Shown: positions 7,361-15,341 of the stretch, piece by piece
Layout: every line of letters starts with the position of its first letter
How positions within the stretch are numbered: the stretch's first letter is position 1
NCBI GenBank assembly: GCA_020628175.1
Contig: JAHDFK010000024.1
Span: 1-21,446 of the forward strand
Source of the DNA: Wenyingzhuangia sp.
GTDB lineage: Bacteria > Bacteroidota > Bacteroidia > Flavobacteriales > Flavobacteriaceae
Reading direction: 5' to 3'
DNA length: 21,446 nucleotides
The notes under the pieces: generated by a model
Told to the model about the DNA's origin: nothing
Database searches by the model: none
Seen by the model: only the letters and a program-made list of their open reading frames with translations
Translations under genes and position numbers: made by a program

Positions 7361-7942
7361 ATGAAAATAGTAATAATAGATTACGGAGCAGGAAACATAC
7401 AATCTATTCGGTTTGCAATAGAACGCTTAGGTTTTGAAGCTGTTTTAAGTAATGATGTAGCAGAAATAAAAAACGCTGATAAAGTAATTTTTCCAGGAGT
7501 AGGAGAGGCAAGTAGTGCTATGAAAATGTTAAAATCTACAGGATTAGATACGTTAATACCTACTTTACAACAACCTGTTTTAGGGATTTGCTTAGGAATG
7601 CAGTTAATGTGTAAACATACCGAAGAAGGAGATACAACAGGTTTGGGTATTTTTGATATCGAAATAAAACGTTTTGAAAATATAGTAAAGGTGCCACAAA
7701 TAGGATGGAACCAAATAACGAACCTAAAATCGAAATTGTTTGACGGAGTTGCCGAAGGAGCTTATATGTATTTGGTACATAGTTATTATGCACCTTTAGA
7801 CGAGCAAGCTGTTGCTGTTACAGACTATGGTGTAAAATACGCCACAGCATTACAAAAAAATAATTTTTACGGAGTACAGTTTCATCCAGAAAAAAGTAGT
7901 ACCGATGGAGAAATTATTTTGAAGAATTTTTTAGAATTATAA
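7361..7942 (+). CDS. hisH: imidazole glycerol phosphate synthase, glutaminase subunit
   Basis: This class I glutamine amidotransferase releases ammonia from glutamine and channels it to HisF. The 193 residues carry the catalytic triad: C77 in LGICLGMQ (74-81), and H175 and E177 in VQFHPEKS (172-179). The oxyanion region FPGVGEA (44-50) is also present. It is separated from hisB by 54 bases containing an 11-bp inverted repeat and from hisA by 64 bases. Its partner hisF lies two genes downstream in the same operon. Confidence 0.97.
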   Translation: MKIVIIDYGAGNIQSIRFAIERLGFEAVLSNDVAEIKNADKVIFPGVGEASSAMKMLKSTGLDTLIPTLQQPVLGICLGMQLMCKHTEEGDTTGLGIFDIEIKRFENIVKVPQIGWNQITNLKSKLFDGVAEGAYMYLVHSYYAPLDEQAVAVTDYGVKYATALQKNNFYGVQFHPEKSSTDGEIILKNFLEL

Positions 7943-7949
7943 AAGAGTA

Positions 7950-7985
7950 TACATTACGGTTTTTGATAATGAACGAAGTAATGTA
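7950..7985 (+). other. intercistronic inverted repeat hisH/hisA
   Basis: TACATTAC (7950-7957) pairs perfectly with GTAATGTA (7978-7985) across a 20-base loop, and the stem can extend outwards past one mismatch. No T-tract follows, so it is not a terminator. Confidence 0.4.
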
Positions 7986-8006
7986 CACACGAATAGCGAA
8001 GTAAAC

Positions 8007-8735
8007 ATGAGAATAATACCAGCAATAGATATTATAGACGGACAATGTGTACGTTTATCCAAAGGAGATTATAGTACAAAAAAAGTGTACAATGAAAATC
8101 CATTAGAAATTGCAAAACAATTTGAAGCACACGGAATAGAACACTTACATTTGGTTGATTTGGATGGGGCTAAAGCAAGTCATATTGTAAATCACAAAGT
8201 TTTAGAACAAATAGCAACCAAGACATCGTTAAAAATTGATTTTGGAGGTGGTTTAAAAACGGATGAAGATTTAAAAATAGCATTTGAATCTGGAGCGAAC
8301 CAAATTACTGGTGGTAGTATTGCAGTTAAAAACGAAACGGTTTTTAAAAATTGGATATCTAAGTTTGGAGCAGATAAAATTATATTAGGAGCCGATGCAA
8401 ATAATGAAAAAATTGCTGTAAGCGGTTGGTTAGAAGAGTCTGACAAAGATTTGATACCATTTATTCAGGGATATCAAAAAGAAGGAATTCAATATGTAAT
8501 TTGTACAGATATAGCTAAAGATGGTATGTTACAAGGGCCTTCTTTTGATTTGTATGAAAAAATATTAGCGCAGGCTTCTGGTGTAAAACTAATTGCGAGT
8601 GGAGGAATATCTACATTTGATGAGTTGCCTAGATTAGCAGCATTAGGATGTGAAGGAACTATTGTAGGTAAAGCTATTTATGAAAATAAAATAAGTTTAA
8701 AACAATTAGAAAATTACATTATTAGTACAAAATAA
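8007..8735 (+). CDS. hisA: ProFAR isomerase (phosphoribosylformimino-AICAR-phosphate isomerase)
   Basis: This TIM-barrel enzyme performs the Amadori rearrangement of ProFAR to PRFAR, the substrate of HisFH. The 242-residue length is standard. The two catalytic aspartates are D8 in [13 protein letters not shown] and D130 in LGADANN. Phosphate-binding loops are visible around DFGGGLK (78-84) and in the C-terminal half (ASGGIS, near 197). The ATG at 8007 gives the conserved MRIIPAID start. It sits between hisH and hisF in the usual order; a 36-base spacer to hisF contains a small hairpin. Confidence 0.97.
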   Translation: MRIIPAIDIIDGQCVRLSKGDYSTKKVYNENPLEIAKQFEAHGIEHLHLVDLDGAKASHIVNHKVLEQIATKTSLKIDFGGGLKTDEDLKIAFESGANQITGGSIAVKNETVFKNWISKFGADKIILGADANNEKIAVSGWLEESDKDLIPFIQGYQKEGIQYVICTDIAKDGMLQGPSFDLYEKILAQASGVKLIASGGISTFDELPRLAALGCEGTIVGKAIYENKISLKQLENYIISTK

Positions 8736-8750
8736 GTTTTAACAAACTTA
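8733..8750 (+). other. intercistronic hairpin hisA/hisF
   Basis: TAAGTTT (8733-8739) and AAACTTA (8744-8750) form a perfect 7-bp stem with the tetraloop TAAC, overlapping the hisA stop codon. No T-tract follows. Confidence 0.35.
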
Positions 8751-8771
8751 GACTACCAAATATTAAGAAGA

Positions 8772-9527
8772 ATGTTAGCAAAGAGAATAGTGCCTTGTTT
8801 GGATATTAAAAATGGACGTACTGTAAAAGGAGTGAATTTTGTGGATTTGCGAGATGCTGGAGACCCAGTAGAATTGGCAAAAAAATACGCTTTAACAGGT
8901 GCTGATGAATTGGTGTTTTTAGATATATCTGCAACAGAAGAGCGTAGAAGAACTTTAGTGAATTTGGTAAGAGATGTTGCCGCGCAAGTAAATATACCAT
9001 TTACTGTTGGTGGAGGAATTTCATCGGTAGAAGATGTAGATATTTTGTTACAAAACGGTGCGGATAAAGTATCGGTAAATTCATCTGCTGTAAAAAGACC
9101 AGATTTGGTAAACGAATTGTCACAAAAATTTGGAAGTCAGTGTGTGGTAGTTGCTATTGATGCGAAGAAGATAGATGGAGAATGGATAGTGCATTTGGTT
9201 GGAGGGAAAGTACCTACAGAATTAAATTTATTTGAGTGGGCTAGAGAAGTAGAGCAAAGAGGTGCAGGAGAAATTTTATTTACTTCTATGAATAACGACG
9301 GAACAAAAGATGGTTTTGCTAACGATGCACTAGCTCATTTGTCAGACGAATTAAATATTCCGATTATTGCAAGTGGAGGAGCTGGTAACATGCAACATTT
9401 TGTAGATACTTTTAAAGAAGGTAAAGCAGATGCTGCTTTGGCGGCAAGTGTATTTCATTTTCAAGAAATTGAAATACCTAATTTAAAGCAAGAATTAAAA
9501 AAACAGGGAATTCCTGTAAGATTATAA
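8772..9527 (+). CDS. hisF: imidazole glycerol phosphate synthase, cyclase subunit
   Basis: This TIM barrel is homologous to HisA. With ammonia from HisH it converts PRFAR to imidazole glycerol phosphate and AICAR. The 251 residues include the catalytic aspartates D11 (PCLDIKNG) and D130 (VAIDAKK), the phosphate loops VGGGIS (79-84) and ASGGAG (near 198-203), and the [12 protein letters not shown]-terminus typical of the family. The start at 8772 follows hisA by 36 bases. AICAR links the pathway to purine synthesis. Confidence 0.97.
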   Translation: MLAKRIVPCLDIKNGRTVKGVNFVDLRDAGDPVELAKKYALTGADELVFLDISATEERRRTLVNLVRDVAAQVNIPFTVGGGISSVEDVDILLQNGADKVSVNSSAVKRPDLVNELSQKFGSQCVVVAIDAKKIDGEWIVHLVGGKVPTELNLFEWAREVEQRGAGEILFTSMNNDGTKDGFANDALAHLSDELNIPIIASGGAGNMQHFVDTFKEGKADAALAASVFHFQEIEIPNLKQELKKQGIPVRL

Positions 9528-9541
9528 ATAAGACGAACTCA

Positions 9542-9563
9542 TAAAGTAGAATTCTATACTTTA
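9542..9563 (+). other. intercistronic inverted repeat hisF/hisIE
   Basis: TAAAGTA (9542-9548) pairs with TACTTTA (9557-9563) around GAATTCTA, which itself belongs to an internal TAGAATTCTA palindrome. It is a short AT-rich hairpin without a terminator tail. Confidence 0.35.
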
Positions 9564-9588
9564 GGGTTGGTGTTTAGTAGTAAAACAT

Positions 9589-10182
9589 ATGGAAATTAAA
9601 TTTGACGAAAAAGGTTTAGTACCTGCAATTATACAAGATGCGGCAACTAAAAATGTATTGATGTTAGGATACATGAATCAAGAAGCATTTGATACAACTT
9701 TAAGTACAAATAAAGTAACGTTTTTTAGCAGATCTAAACAACGTTTGTGGACAAAAGGAGAAGAGAGTGGTAACTTTTTAGAGTTAGTATCAATTAAAAA
9801 TGATTGTGATAACGATACTTTATTAATACAGACAAAACCTGTTGGGCCAACGTGTCATAAAGGAACAGATACGTGTTGGGCTGAGTCTAATACAGAAAAT
9901 TTCGGGTTTTTATCTACTCTAGAAAATGTAATTGCAGAACGTGTTAAAAATAAAGATGTTCAAAAAAGTTATGTAGCGAGTTTGTTTGCGAAAGGAATTA
10001 ATAAGGTAGCCCAAAAAGTTGGAGAAGAAGCTGTAGAAACTGTTATAGAAGCTATGGATAACAATGATGAATTGTTTTTATACGAATCAGGAGATTTATT
10101 GTTTCATTACTTAATGTTATTACAAGCAAAAGGATTTACATTAACAGATATTACTGCTGAATTAAGAAAGCGTCAGAAGTAA
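9589..10182 (+). CDS. hisI: bifunctional phosphoribosyl-AMP cyclohydrolase / phosphoribosyl-ATP pyrophosphatase
   Basis: This 197-residue HisIE fusion carries out steps 2 and 3 of the pathway. Residues 1 to about 105 are the cyclohydrolase, with TFFSRSKQRLWTKGEESGN (44-62), the acidic metal-binding cluster DCDND (72-76) and the zinc-ligand cysteines C89 and C96. Residues about 108-197 are the all-helical pyrophosphatase, with VGEEAVETVIEA near 142-153. It is the last gene of the operon, and a strong terminator lies 24 bases past its stop. The fused form is often called hisIE. Confidence 0.96.
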   Translation: MEIKFDEKGLVPAIIQDAATKNVLMLGYMNQEAFDTTLSTNKVTFFSRSKQRLWTKGEESGNFLELVSIKNDCDNDTLLIQTKPVGPTCHKGTDTCWAESNTENFGFLSTLENVIAERVKNKDVQKSYVASLFAKGINKVAQKVGEEAVETVIEAMDNNDELFLYESGDLLFHYLMLLQAKGFTLTDITAELRKRQK

Positions 10183-10205
10183 AATTGTTTATAAAAATAT
10201 GTGAG

Positions 10206-10242
10206 AGCCCTAGAAATTTTTATTTCTAGGGCTTTGTTTTTT
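10206..10242 (+). terminator. his operon terminator
   Basis: AGCCCTAGAAAT (10206-10217) pairs perfectly over 12 bp with ATTTCTAGGGCT (10222-10233), with a TTTT loop and a TTG-T-rich tail. It is placed directly after hisIE and before the pcm promoter. Confidence 0.93.
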
Positions 10243-10250
10243 TATATTTG
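10243..10250 (+). promoter_or_regulatory. pcm promoter, -7 box TATATTTG
   Basis: TATATTTG matches TAnnTTTG. It begins immediately after the T-tract of the his terminator and 25 bases before the pcm ATG, implying a very short 5' leader. No clear -33 element is seen because the terminator stem occupies that region. Confidence 0.6.
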
Positions 10251-10267
10251 TAATCCATGTTTAGCTT

Positions 10268-10921
10268 ATGAGAGATACCTTTAAACATCAAGGATTAAGA
10301 AATAAATTAATAACTGTTTTGCAGTCTAAAGGAGTTACAGATACTGCAGTGTTAACTGCTATAAAAGAAATTCCGAGACATTTATTTATGGATAGTGGCT
10401 TTGAAGAATATGCCTATCAAGATATTGCTTTTCCCATAGCGGCAGAACAAACTATTTCGCAACCTTATACAGTAGGTTTTCAATCTCAGTTATTAGAAAT
10501 TAAACCTGGAGAAAAAGTATTAGAAATAGGTACAGGTTCTGGATATCAAACAAGTGTATTAGTTCGATTAGGAGCTCATGTATATACGGTAGAAAGACAG
10601 CAAGAGTTGTTTAAAAAAACACAGTTGTTGTTGCCGAAATTAGGTTTTAAACCCAAATACATGTGTTTTGGAGATGGATATAAAGGTTTACCTCAATTTT
10701 CTCCTTTCGATAAAATAATAGTAACCTGTGGAGCTCCTTTTATACCTAAACCCTTATTAGCTCAGCTAAAAGTTGGAGGAAGAATGGTTATACCTGTTGG
10801 AAACGAACAACAAATGATGACTTTAATAACACGTACTTCTGCGAAAGAGTTTAACAAACAGATCATAGAAGAATGTGCATTTGTACCCATGTTAACAGAT
10901 AAAAACTTAAAGAAGTTTTAG
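10268..10921 (+). CDS. pcm: protein-L-isoaspartate O-methyltransferase
   Basis: This SAM-dependent methyltransferase starts repair of isoaspartyl residues formed by protein ageing. The 217 residues show EQTISQPYTVG (60-70), the substrate-contact segment diagnostic of PCMT, then SAM motif I VLEIGTGSGYQT (84-95) and the acidic end of the next strand, VERQQEL. KIIVTCGAP is a later conserved segment. It has its own promoter box after the his terminator, so it is probably independent of histidine control. It converges with the minus-strand thioesterase gene, with 9 bases between the two stop codons. Confidence 0.95.
   Translation: MRDTFKHQGLRNKLITVLQSKGVTDTAVLTAIKEIPRHLFMDSGFEEYAYQDIAFPIAAEQTISQPYTVGFQSQLLEIKPGEKVLEIGTGSGYQTSVLVRLGAHVYTVERQQELFKKTQLLLPKLGFKPKYMCFGDGYKGLPQFSPFDKIIVTCGAPFIPKPLLAQLKVGGRMVIPVGNEQQMMTLITRTSAKEFNKQIIEECAFVPMLTDKNLKKF
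10902..10919. terminator. possible bidirectional terminator at the pcm/thioesterase convergence
   Basis: AAAACTT (10902-10908) pairs with AAGTTTT (10913-10919), with the loop AAAG, inside the last codons of pcm. The stem is short and AT-only at its base. A role for both convergent units is suggested only by position. Confidence 0.25.
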
Positions 10922-10930
10922 TTATAAAAG

Positions 10931-11419
10931 CTAAGACTGTTTGATTGCAGTTCTTGTGTTTAGCTCTCTTAATGTAAATTCTTTTTCTTTTACAGGTAGT
11001 ACAATTTGTTCAAATAAATCTATTAAATCACTACTGTGTTCGGTGGTTTTATTTGTTGTTAAATCAAAATGTATAAAGGTCATCCAAGCCAAAGCTTTTA
11101 ATTGTTTTTTACTTTTGTCAAACATGCGCATTTCTACTTTTAAGTGTTTTTTAGAAAACTCAATTGTTTGCGATTCAAAAGCAATTTCTTCCATAGTAAA
11201 TACGGGTAAAATATAGGCTATTTGTGTACTAGAAACCACCCAGCCTAATTTTTCTTTTCGAATCATTTCAAAAATATCAATACCATAGGCATTTAAGACT
11301 TGATCTTCTCTTTGGTTGATAAAATAATCAATATATCGACTGTTGTTTAAATGGTTAAAAGGATCGCAGTCTTGAAATCTTATTTTTGTTGTACTAGTAA
11401 GTATTTTAGGTTTTTGCAT
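10931..11419 (-). CDS. hot-dog acyl-CoA thioesterase (4HBT / YbgC-type)
   Basis: This is a 162-residue hot-dog fold protein. The N-terminal motif RFQDCDPFNHLNNSRYIDYF, with D17/D19, H23 and N25-N26, matches the active-site region of 4-hydroxybenzoyl-CoA/acyl-ACP thioesterases. It probably hydrolyses an acyl-CoA or acyl-ACP; the substrate is not readable. I chose the ATG at 11419 over the upstream in-frame ATG at 11446. The later start lies one base after the porX stop and begins directly before the conserved motif, whereas the longer form overlaps porX by 26 bases. It is presumably co-transcribed with porX, but any functional link to T9SS control is unproven. Confidence 0.85.
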   Translation of the reverse strand: MQKPKILTSTTKIRFQDCDPFNHLNNSRYIDYFINQREDQVLNAYGIDIFEMIRKEKLGWVVSSTQIAYILPVFTMEEIAFESQTIEFSKKHLKVEMRMFDKSKKQLKALAWMTFIHFDLTTNKTTEHSSDLIDLFEQIVLPVKEKEFTLRELNTRTAIKQS

Positions 11420-11420
11420 T

Positions 11421-12971
11421 TTAATTTTTGGGTGTAAATATGGCACACGGAATAATCATTTCTTCTAAGGAAATACCGCCATGTTGATAGGTGTCTTTGT
11501 AATATTTGGTATAATGATTTTGATTGTTAGGATACACAAAAAATAAATTGTCCTTGGCAAAAATAAAAGAGCTATTCATATGTTCTTGTGGCAAGAATAT
11601 GTTTTTAGGATCGTGTTCTGCATACACATCTTTGTTTTGATAACTAAGGCTTCTACCTGTTTTGTATCTTAAGTTTGTAGCGGTAGATTTGGTTCCTATT
11701 ACTTGTGTTGGTTTGATACAATTTATTGTACCATGATCTGTTGTTAAAATTAATTTGATGTTGTCTTTTTTCGCTTTTTTAATCAATTCAAACATAGATG
11801 AGTTTAAAAACCACGATTTTGTTAGCGCCCTATAAGCTTTATCATTAGCAGCAAGTTCTTTTATAACTTTTGTATCTGTTTTGGCATGCGATAACATATC
11901 TACAAAATTAAACACCATAATATTAAACACATTGTTTTTGTATTGGTTATAGTTTTGTAAAACTTCTTTCCCGTTTTTAGAGCTACTAATTTTATGATAA
12001 GAAAACGGAATTTCTTTTTTAAGGCTTTGTAATTGCCTAGTTAGAAATTCTTGTTCATGCATATTTTTTCCACCTTCATCATTTTCGTACAACCATAAAT
12101 CTTTATGTTTGGTAGACATTTCTAAAGGAGTTAATCCCGAAAAAATTGCGTTACGCGCATAATGCGTTGCCGTTGGTAAAATACTATAGTAAGGTGTTTC
12201 TTTTTGTTTTTTATAATAGTTAGCTATGTTTTCTTCTATAATCTGAAACTGATCGTAACGTAAATTATCGACAACAAGAACGAGTGTTTTTTCTGAACTT
12301 TCAATTTCGGGTAAAATAACCTTTTTAAAAAGTTGATGAGATAATATAGGTGCATCTTCGTCAAAAAAACAATCTACGTAATTGTTTTTGATAAATTTAA
12401 AAAATAATTGATTCGCTTCTTGTTTCTGACTTTGAAGAATGCCAATTAATCCATCATCATTACTAGTTTCAAGCTCTAATTCCCATCGTACAATTTTTTT
12501 ATACAAATCAATCCATCCTTCATACGAATTTACTTGCGATAGCTCTAATGAAATTTTTCGAAACTCCTGTTGGTAATTCATAGAAGTACGTTCGCTAACC
12601 AGTCGGCTATGGTCTAAATTCTTTTTTAAACTTAAAAGAATTTGATTTGGATTTACAGGTTTTATTAAATAGTCTGCTATTTTAGAGCCAATAGCTTCTT
12701 CCATTAAATATTCTTCCTCACTTTTGGTAATCATCACAATAGGAACATTCGAGACAATTTCTTTAATTTCTGTTAATGTTTGAAGTCCCGACAACCCCGG
12801 CATATTTTCGTCTAAAAAAATTACATCATAATTGTTGTCTTTAACCAAATCAATGGCATCAGCTCCATTGGTGCATGGTGTTACCTGATAGTTTTTTTTT
12901 TCTAGAAAAAGAATATGCGGTTTTAACAAGTTAATTTCATCATCAACCCATAAAATTTGAATTTTATTCAT
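11421..12971 (-). CDS. porX: T9SS response regulator PorX (receiver plus PglZ domain)
   Basis: This 516-residue protein combines a CheY-like receiver (1 to about 120) with a helical linker and a PglZ/alkaline-phosphatase-like domain (about 200-510). Receiver residues are intact: acidic pair D10-D11, phosphoacceptor D54 in FLDENMPG, T82 and K104. The C-terminal domain has the metal-ligand pattern of the superfamily: VVDNLRYD (233-240), a Thr in LPTATHYARN (265-274), D358 and H362, TDHGT (411-415), and H497 in QHGG. PorX works with the histidine kinase PorY to control T9SS genes. Family studies report phosphodiesterase activity of the PglZ domain on oligonucleotides. No porY gene is in this window. 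It is divergent from the HD-domain gene across 79 bases. Confidence 0.93.
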   Translation of the reverse strand: MNKIQILWVDDEINLLKPHILFLEKKNYQVTPCTNGADAIDLVKDNNYDVIFLDENMPGLSGLQTLTEIKEIVSNVPIVMITKSEEEYLMEEAIGSKIADYLIKPVNPNQILLSLKKNLDHSRLVSERTSMNYQQEFRKISLELSQVNSYEGWIDLYKKIVRWELELETSNDDGLIGILQSQKQEANQLFFKFIKNNYVDCFFDEDAPILSHQLFKKVILPEIESSEKTLVLVVDNLRYDQFQIIEENIANYYKKQKETPYYSILPTATHYARNAIFSGLTPLEMSTKHKDLWLYENDEGGKNMHEQEFLTRQLQSLKKEIPFSYHKISSSKNGKEVLQNYNQYKNNVFNIMVFNFVDMLSHAKTDTKVIKELAANDKAYRALTKSWFLNSSMFELIKKAKKDNIKLILTTDHGTINCIKPTQVIGTKSTATNLRYKTGRSLSYQNKDVYAEHDPKNIFLPQEHMNSSFIFAKDNLFFVYPNNQNHYTKYYKDTYQHGGISLEEMIIPCAIFTPKN

Positions 12972-12975
12972 GCAG

Positions 12976-12983
12976 CAAGAATA
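12976..12983 (-). promoter_or_regulatory. possible porX promoter, -7-like box TATTCTTG
   Basis: On the minus strand TATTCTTG differs from TAnnTTTG at one base and ends only 4 bases before the porX ATG, which would make the message essentially leaderless. This is weak support, based on position and partial match. Confidence 0.25.
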
Positions 12984-13017
12984 TATTGTTTTACTAACTA
13001 TTACGTAATTAGATTTT

Positions 13018-13025
13018 TATATTTG
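13018..13025 (+). promoter_or_regulatory. promoter of the HD phosphohydrolase gene, -7 box TATATTTG
   Basis: This is an exact TAnnTTTG match located 25 bases before the TTG start codon, the same distance as the pcm box from its start. It lies in the 79-base spacer shared with divergent porX. Confidence 0.6.
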
Positions 13026-13050
13026 TGAATATCCTTAAAAGTACAAAATA

Positions 13051-14283
13051 TTGAAAAGCTTGACTAATAAAGTTAAAATTATAAACGATCCTATCTATGG
13101 ATTTATTACAATTCCGAGCAAATTAATTTTTGAGTTAATAGAGCATCCTTATTTTCAGCGATTAAGAAGAATTACTCAAATGGGTATGTCTAATTTAGTA
13201 TACCCAGGAGCGCACCATACCAGATTTCATCATGCTGTGGGCTGTATGCATTTAATGCAAAAGGCAATTCGTGTTTTAAAAAATAAAGGGGTAGGTATTA
13301 GCGATGAAGAAAAAGAAGGTGTTTGTCTTGCTATTTTGTTGCACGATATTGGTCATGGTCCGTATTCTCATGCTTTAGAACATAGTATTGTAGAGGGTGT
13401 AAGTCATGAATCGATTTCATTATTGTACATGAAGGCTTTAAATAAAGAATTTGATGGACAATTAGATCTAGCCATCGAAATTTTTGAAGGAAATTACCGC
13501 AGAAGTTTTTTAAATCAATTAGTATCTAGTCAATTAGATATTGATAGAATGGATTACTTAAAAAGAGATAGTTTTTATACGGGTGTAGCTGAAGGGAATA
13601 TAAGTTCTGAGCGTTTGATAGACATGTTAAATGTTGTTGATGACAAGTTAGTTATAGAAGAAAAAGGAATTTATTCTGTGGAAAAATTTATTGTTGGAAG
13701 ACGTTTAATGTATTGGCAAGTGTATTTACACAAAACGGGAGTTGTGGCAGAAAAAATGCTTGTAAATCTATTGGCAAGAGCTAAATACTTGGCAAAAAAA
13801 GGAGTAGCATTGCCTTCTAGTAAAGCATTGCATTATTTTTTATACAACGAGATAGATGCTAATTTTACGAAAGAAACATTAAAAACATTTGCAAGATTAG
13901 ATGATTACGACATTTTATCGGCTATTAAAGATTGGATTAGTCATGAAGATAAAGTATTGTCAAAATTATCAGAAATGATTATCAATAGAAATTTATTAAA
14001 AGTAGAATTAAGTAAAGATGCTTTTAAAGACGAGCACGTATCTTTGATAAAAAATGCAATGGAACATGAAGGATATAGTCAAGATGAGTTACAATACTTT
14101 TTCATTCAAGATACCATAGCCAATCAAGCATACGATGCTTCTAAAAGTAAGATTTATTTGTATTATAAAAATGGGCAAATTATAGATATTGTAGAAGCTT
14201 CAGATCAATTAAACATACAAGCACTTACAAAACCTGTAATAAAACACTTTCTTTGTTATCCTAAAGGGATTAAACTAGCCTAA
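13051..14283 (+). CDS. HD-domain phosphohydrolase (SAMHD1/dGTPase-like)
   Basis: This 410-residue protein has an N-terminal HD domain. Its metal-binding pattern is visible as H60/H61 in TRFHHAVG, H98-D99 in LLHDIGHGPYSHALEH, and D163 in SQLDIDRMDYLKRD. That arrangement is typical of dNTP triphosphohydrolase-like proteins related to SAMHD1, but the nucleotide substrate is not established for this bacterial subgroup. The reading frame opens with TTG at 13051. A stop codon lies 15 bases upstream, and the first in-frame ATG is at codon 44, beyond conserved INDPIYGFI, so TTG is the only reasonable start. It is followed after 30 bases by lpxD, which has its own promoter box. Confidence 0.88.
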   Translation: MKSLTNKVKIINDPIYGFITIPSKLIFELIEHPYFQRLRRITQMGMSNLVYPGAHHTRFHHAVGCMHLMQKAIRVLKNKGVGISDEEKEGVCLAILLHDIGHGPYSHALEHSIVEGVSHESISLLYMKALNKEFDGQLDLAIEIFEGNYRRSFLNQLVSSQLDIDRMDYLKRDSFYTGVAEGNISSERLIDMLNVVDDKLVIEEKGIYSVEKFIVGRRLMYWQVYLHKTGVVAEKMLVNLLARAKYLAKKGVALPSSKALHYFLYNEIDANFTKETLKTFARLDDYDILSAIKDWISHEDKVLSKLSEMIINRNLLKVELSKDAFKDEHVSLIKNAMEHEGYSQDELQYFFIQDTIANQAYDASKSKIYLYYKNGQIIDIVEASDQLNIQALTKPVIKHFLCYPKGIKLA

Positions 14284-14299
14284 ATATAATTTAATTTTA

Positions 14300-14307
14300 T
14301 ACTTTTG
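14300..14307 (+). promoter_or_regulatory. lpxD promoter, -7 box TACTTTTG
   Basis: TACTTTTG fits TAnnTTTG exactly and ends 6 bases before the lpxD ATG at 14314. Transcription would start at or within a few bases of the ATG. The box overlaps an in-frame TTG (14305), which therefore cannot be the start for transcripts from this promoter. Confidence 0.5.
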
Positions 14308-14313
14308 CGAACA

Positions 14314-15333
14314 ATGGAATTTAAAGCAACACAGATAGCTGAGGTACTAGGGGGAGAAATCGTAGGTGATGAAACTGCTATTGTATCAAAATTATCGAAA
14401 ATAGAAGAGGGTGAAAAAGGTTCGTTAACCTTTTTATCAAACCCAAAGTATACACAATACATATATTCGACAAACGCATCTGTTGTTATTGTAAATAAAA
14501 CGTTTGAGCCAACACAAGAAATTAAGGCAACTCTTATAAAAGTAGCAGATGCTTATCAGGCGTTTACACAAATACTAGAATTTTACAACGAGTATAAAAA
14601 TCAAAAAACAGGTATCGAAAGCCCTGTGAGTATTTTCGATTCGTCAACATTAGGAACTGACGTATACATTGGTGCTTTTACGTATATAGGGCAAAATGTT
14701 ACTATAGGAGATGATGTTAAAATATATCCGAATAGTTATATAGGAGACAATGTTATTATCAAAAACAATACGGTAATTTACGCAGGAGTTAAAGTGTATG
14801 CTGATTGTGTAATTGGTGAAAATTGTAAAATTCATGCAGGTGCAGTGATTGGAGCTGATGGATTTGGTTTTGCACCTACCGATAGCGGTGCTTACAAAAC
14901 AATTCCACAAATAGGAAATGTTATTATAGAAGATAATGTAGATATTGGTGCAAATACCTGTATTGATAGAGCCACAATGGGATCGACCCTAATTAAAAAA
15001 GGCGTAAAATTAGACAACCTTATACAGATAGGACACAATGTAGAAATTGATGAAAATACTGTAATTGCAGCGCAAACAGCAATAGCTGGTTCTAGTAAAG
15101 TAGGAAAAGGTTGTATGGTAGGAGGACAGGTTGCTATTTCAGGACATTTAAAAATAGGAAACAATGTTAGAATATCTGGTAAAACAGGTGTTGGAAAAAA
15201 TATAAAAGACAATGCAGTTTTAAGAGGAATCCCTGCAATGGATTATAATGATTTTAATAAATCGTATGTTCATTTTAGAAATTTGCCTAAAATTGTAGAA
15301 GAATTAAAATTAAATAAAGCTTTAAAAAAGTAA
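14314..15333 (+). CDS. lpxD: UDP-3-O-acylglucosamine N-acyltransferase
   Basis: LpxD adds the second acyl chain, from acyl-ACP, to the amine at C2 in lipid A synthesis, in the cytoplasm. The 339 residues contain an N-terminal uridine-binding domain (1 to about 105, with GSLTFLSNPKY at 36-46) and a left-handed beta helix of hexapeptide repeats (about 110-310). The catalytic His241 lies in NLIQIGHNVEID. I start at ATG 14314 rather than the in-frame TTG at 14305: the protein then begins MEFKATQIAE as expected for the family, and the TTG is inside the promoter box. It is followed 8 bases later by lpxC-fabZ, with lpxA next, so the three lipid A genes form an operon. Confidence 0.95.
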   Translation: MEFKATQIAEVLGGEIVGDETAIVSKLSKIEEGEKGSLTFLSNPKYTQYIYSTNASVVIVNKTFEPTQEIKATLIKVADAYQAFTQILEFYNEYKNQKTGIESPVSIFDSSTLGTDVYIGAFTYIGQNVTIGDDVKIYPNSYIGDNVIIKNNTVIYAGVKVYADCVIGENCKIHAGAVIGADGFGFAPTDSGAYKTIPQIGNVIIEDNVDIGANTCIDRATMGSTLIKKGVKLDNLIQIGHNVEIDENTVIAAQTAIAGSSKVGKGCMVGGQVAISGHLKIGNNVRISGKTGVGKNIKDNAVLRGIPAMDYNDFNKSYVHFRNLPKIVEELKLNKALKK

Positions 15334-15341
15334 GTTAAGTA

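Noticed and set aside
11420..11446. Longer N-terminus of the thioesterase (MPYLHPKIK...)
   Set aside because: It overlaps the porX coding end by 26 bases and adds nothing conserved. The ATG at 11419, one base after the porX stop, is the better start.
14305..14313. Extended TTG start for lpxD
   Set aside because: It overlaps the -7 promoter box and adds three residues not expected at the family N-terminus. The ATG at 14314 fits better.
14892..15212. 106-codon minus-strand open frame
   Set aside because: It lies wholly inside lpxD on the opposite strand, with low-complexity Pro/Ile-rich translation and no start context. It is a shadow of the hexapeptide-repeat coding sequence.
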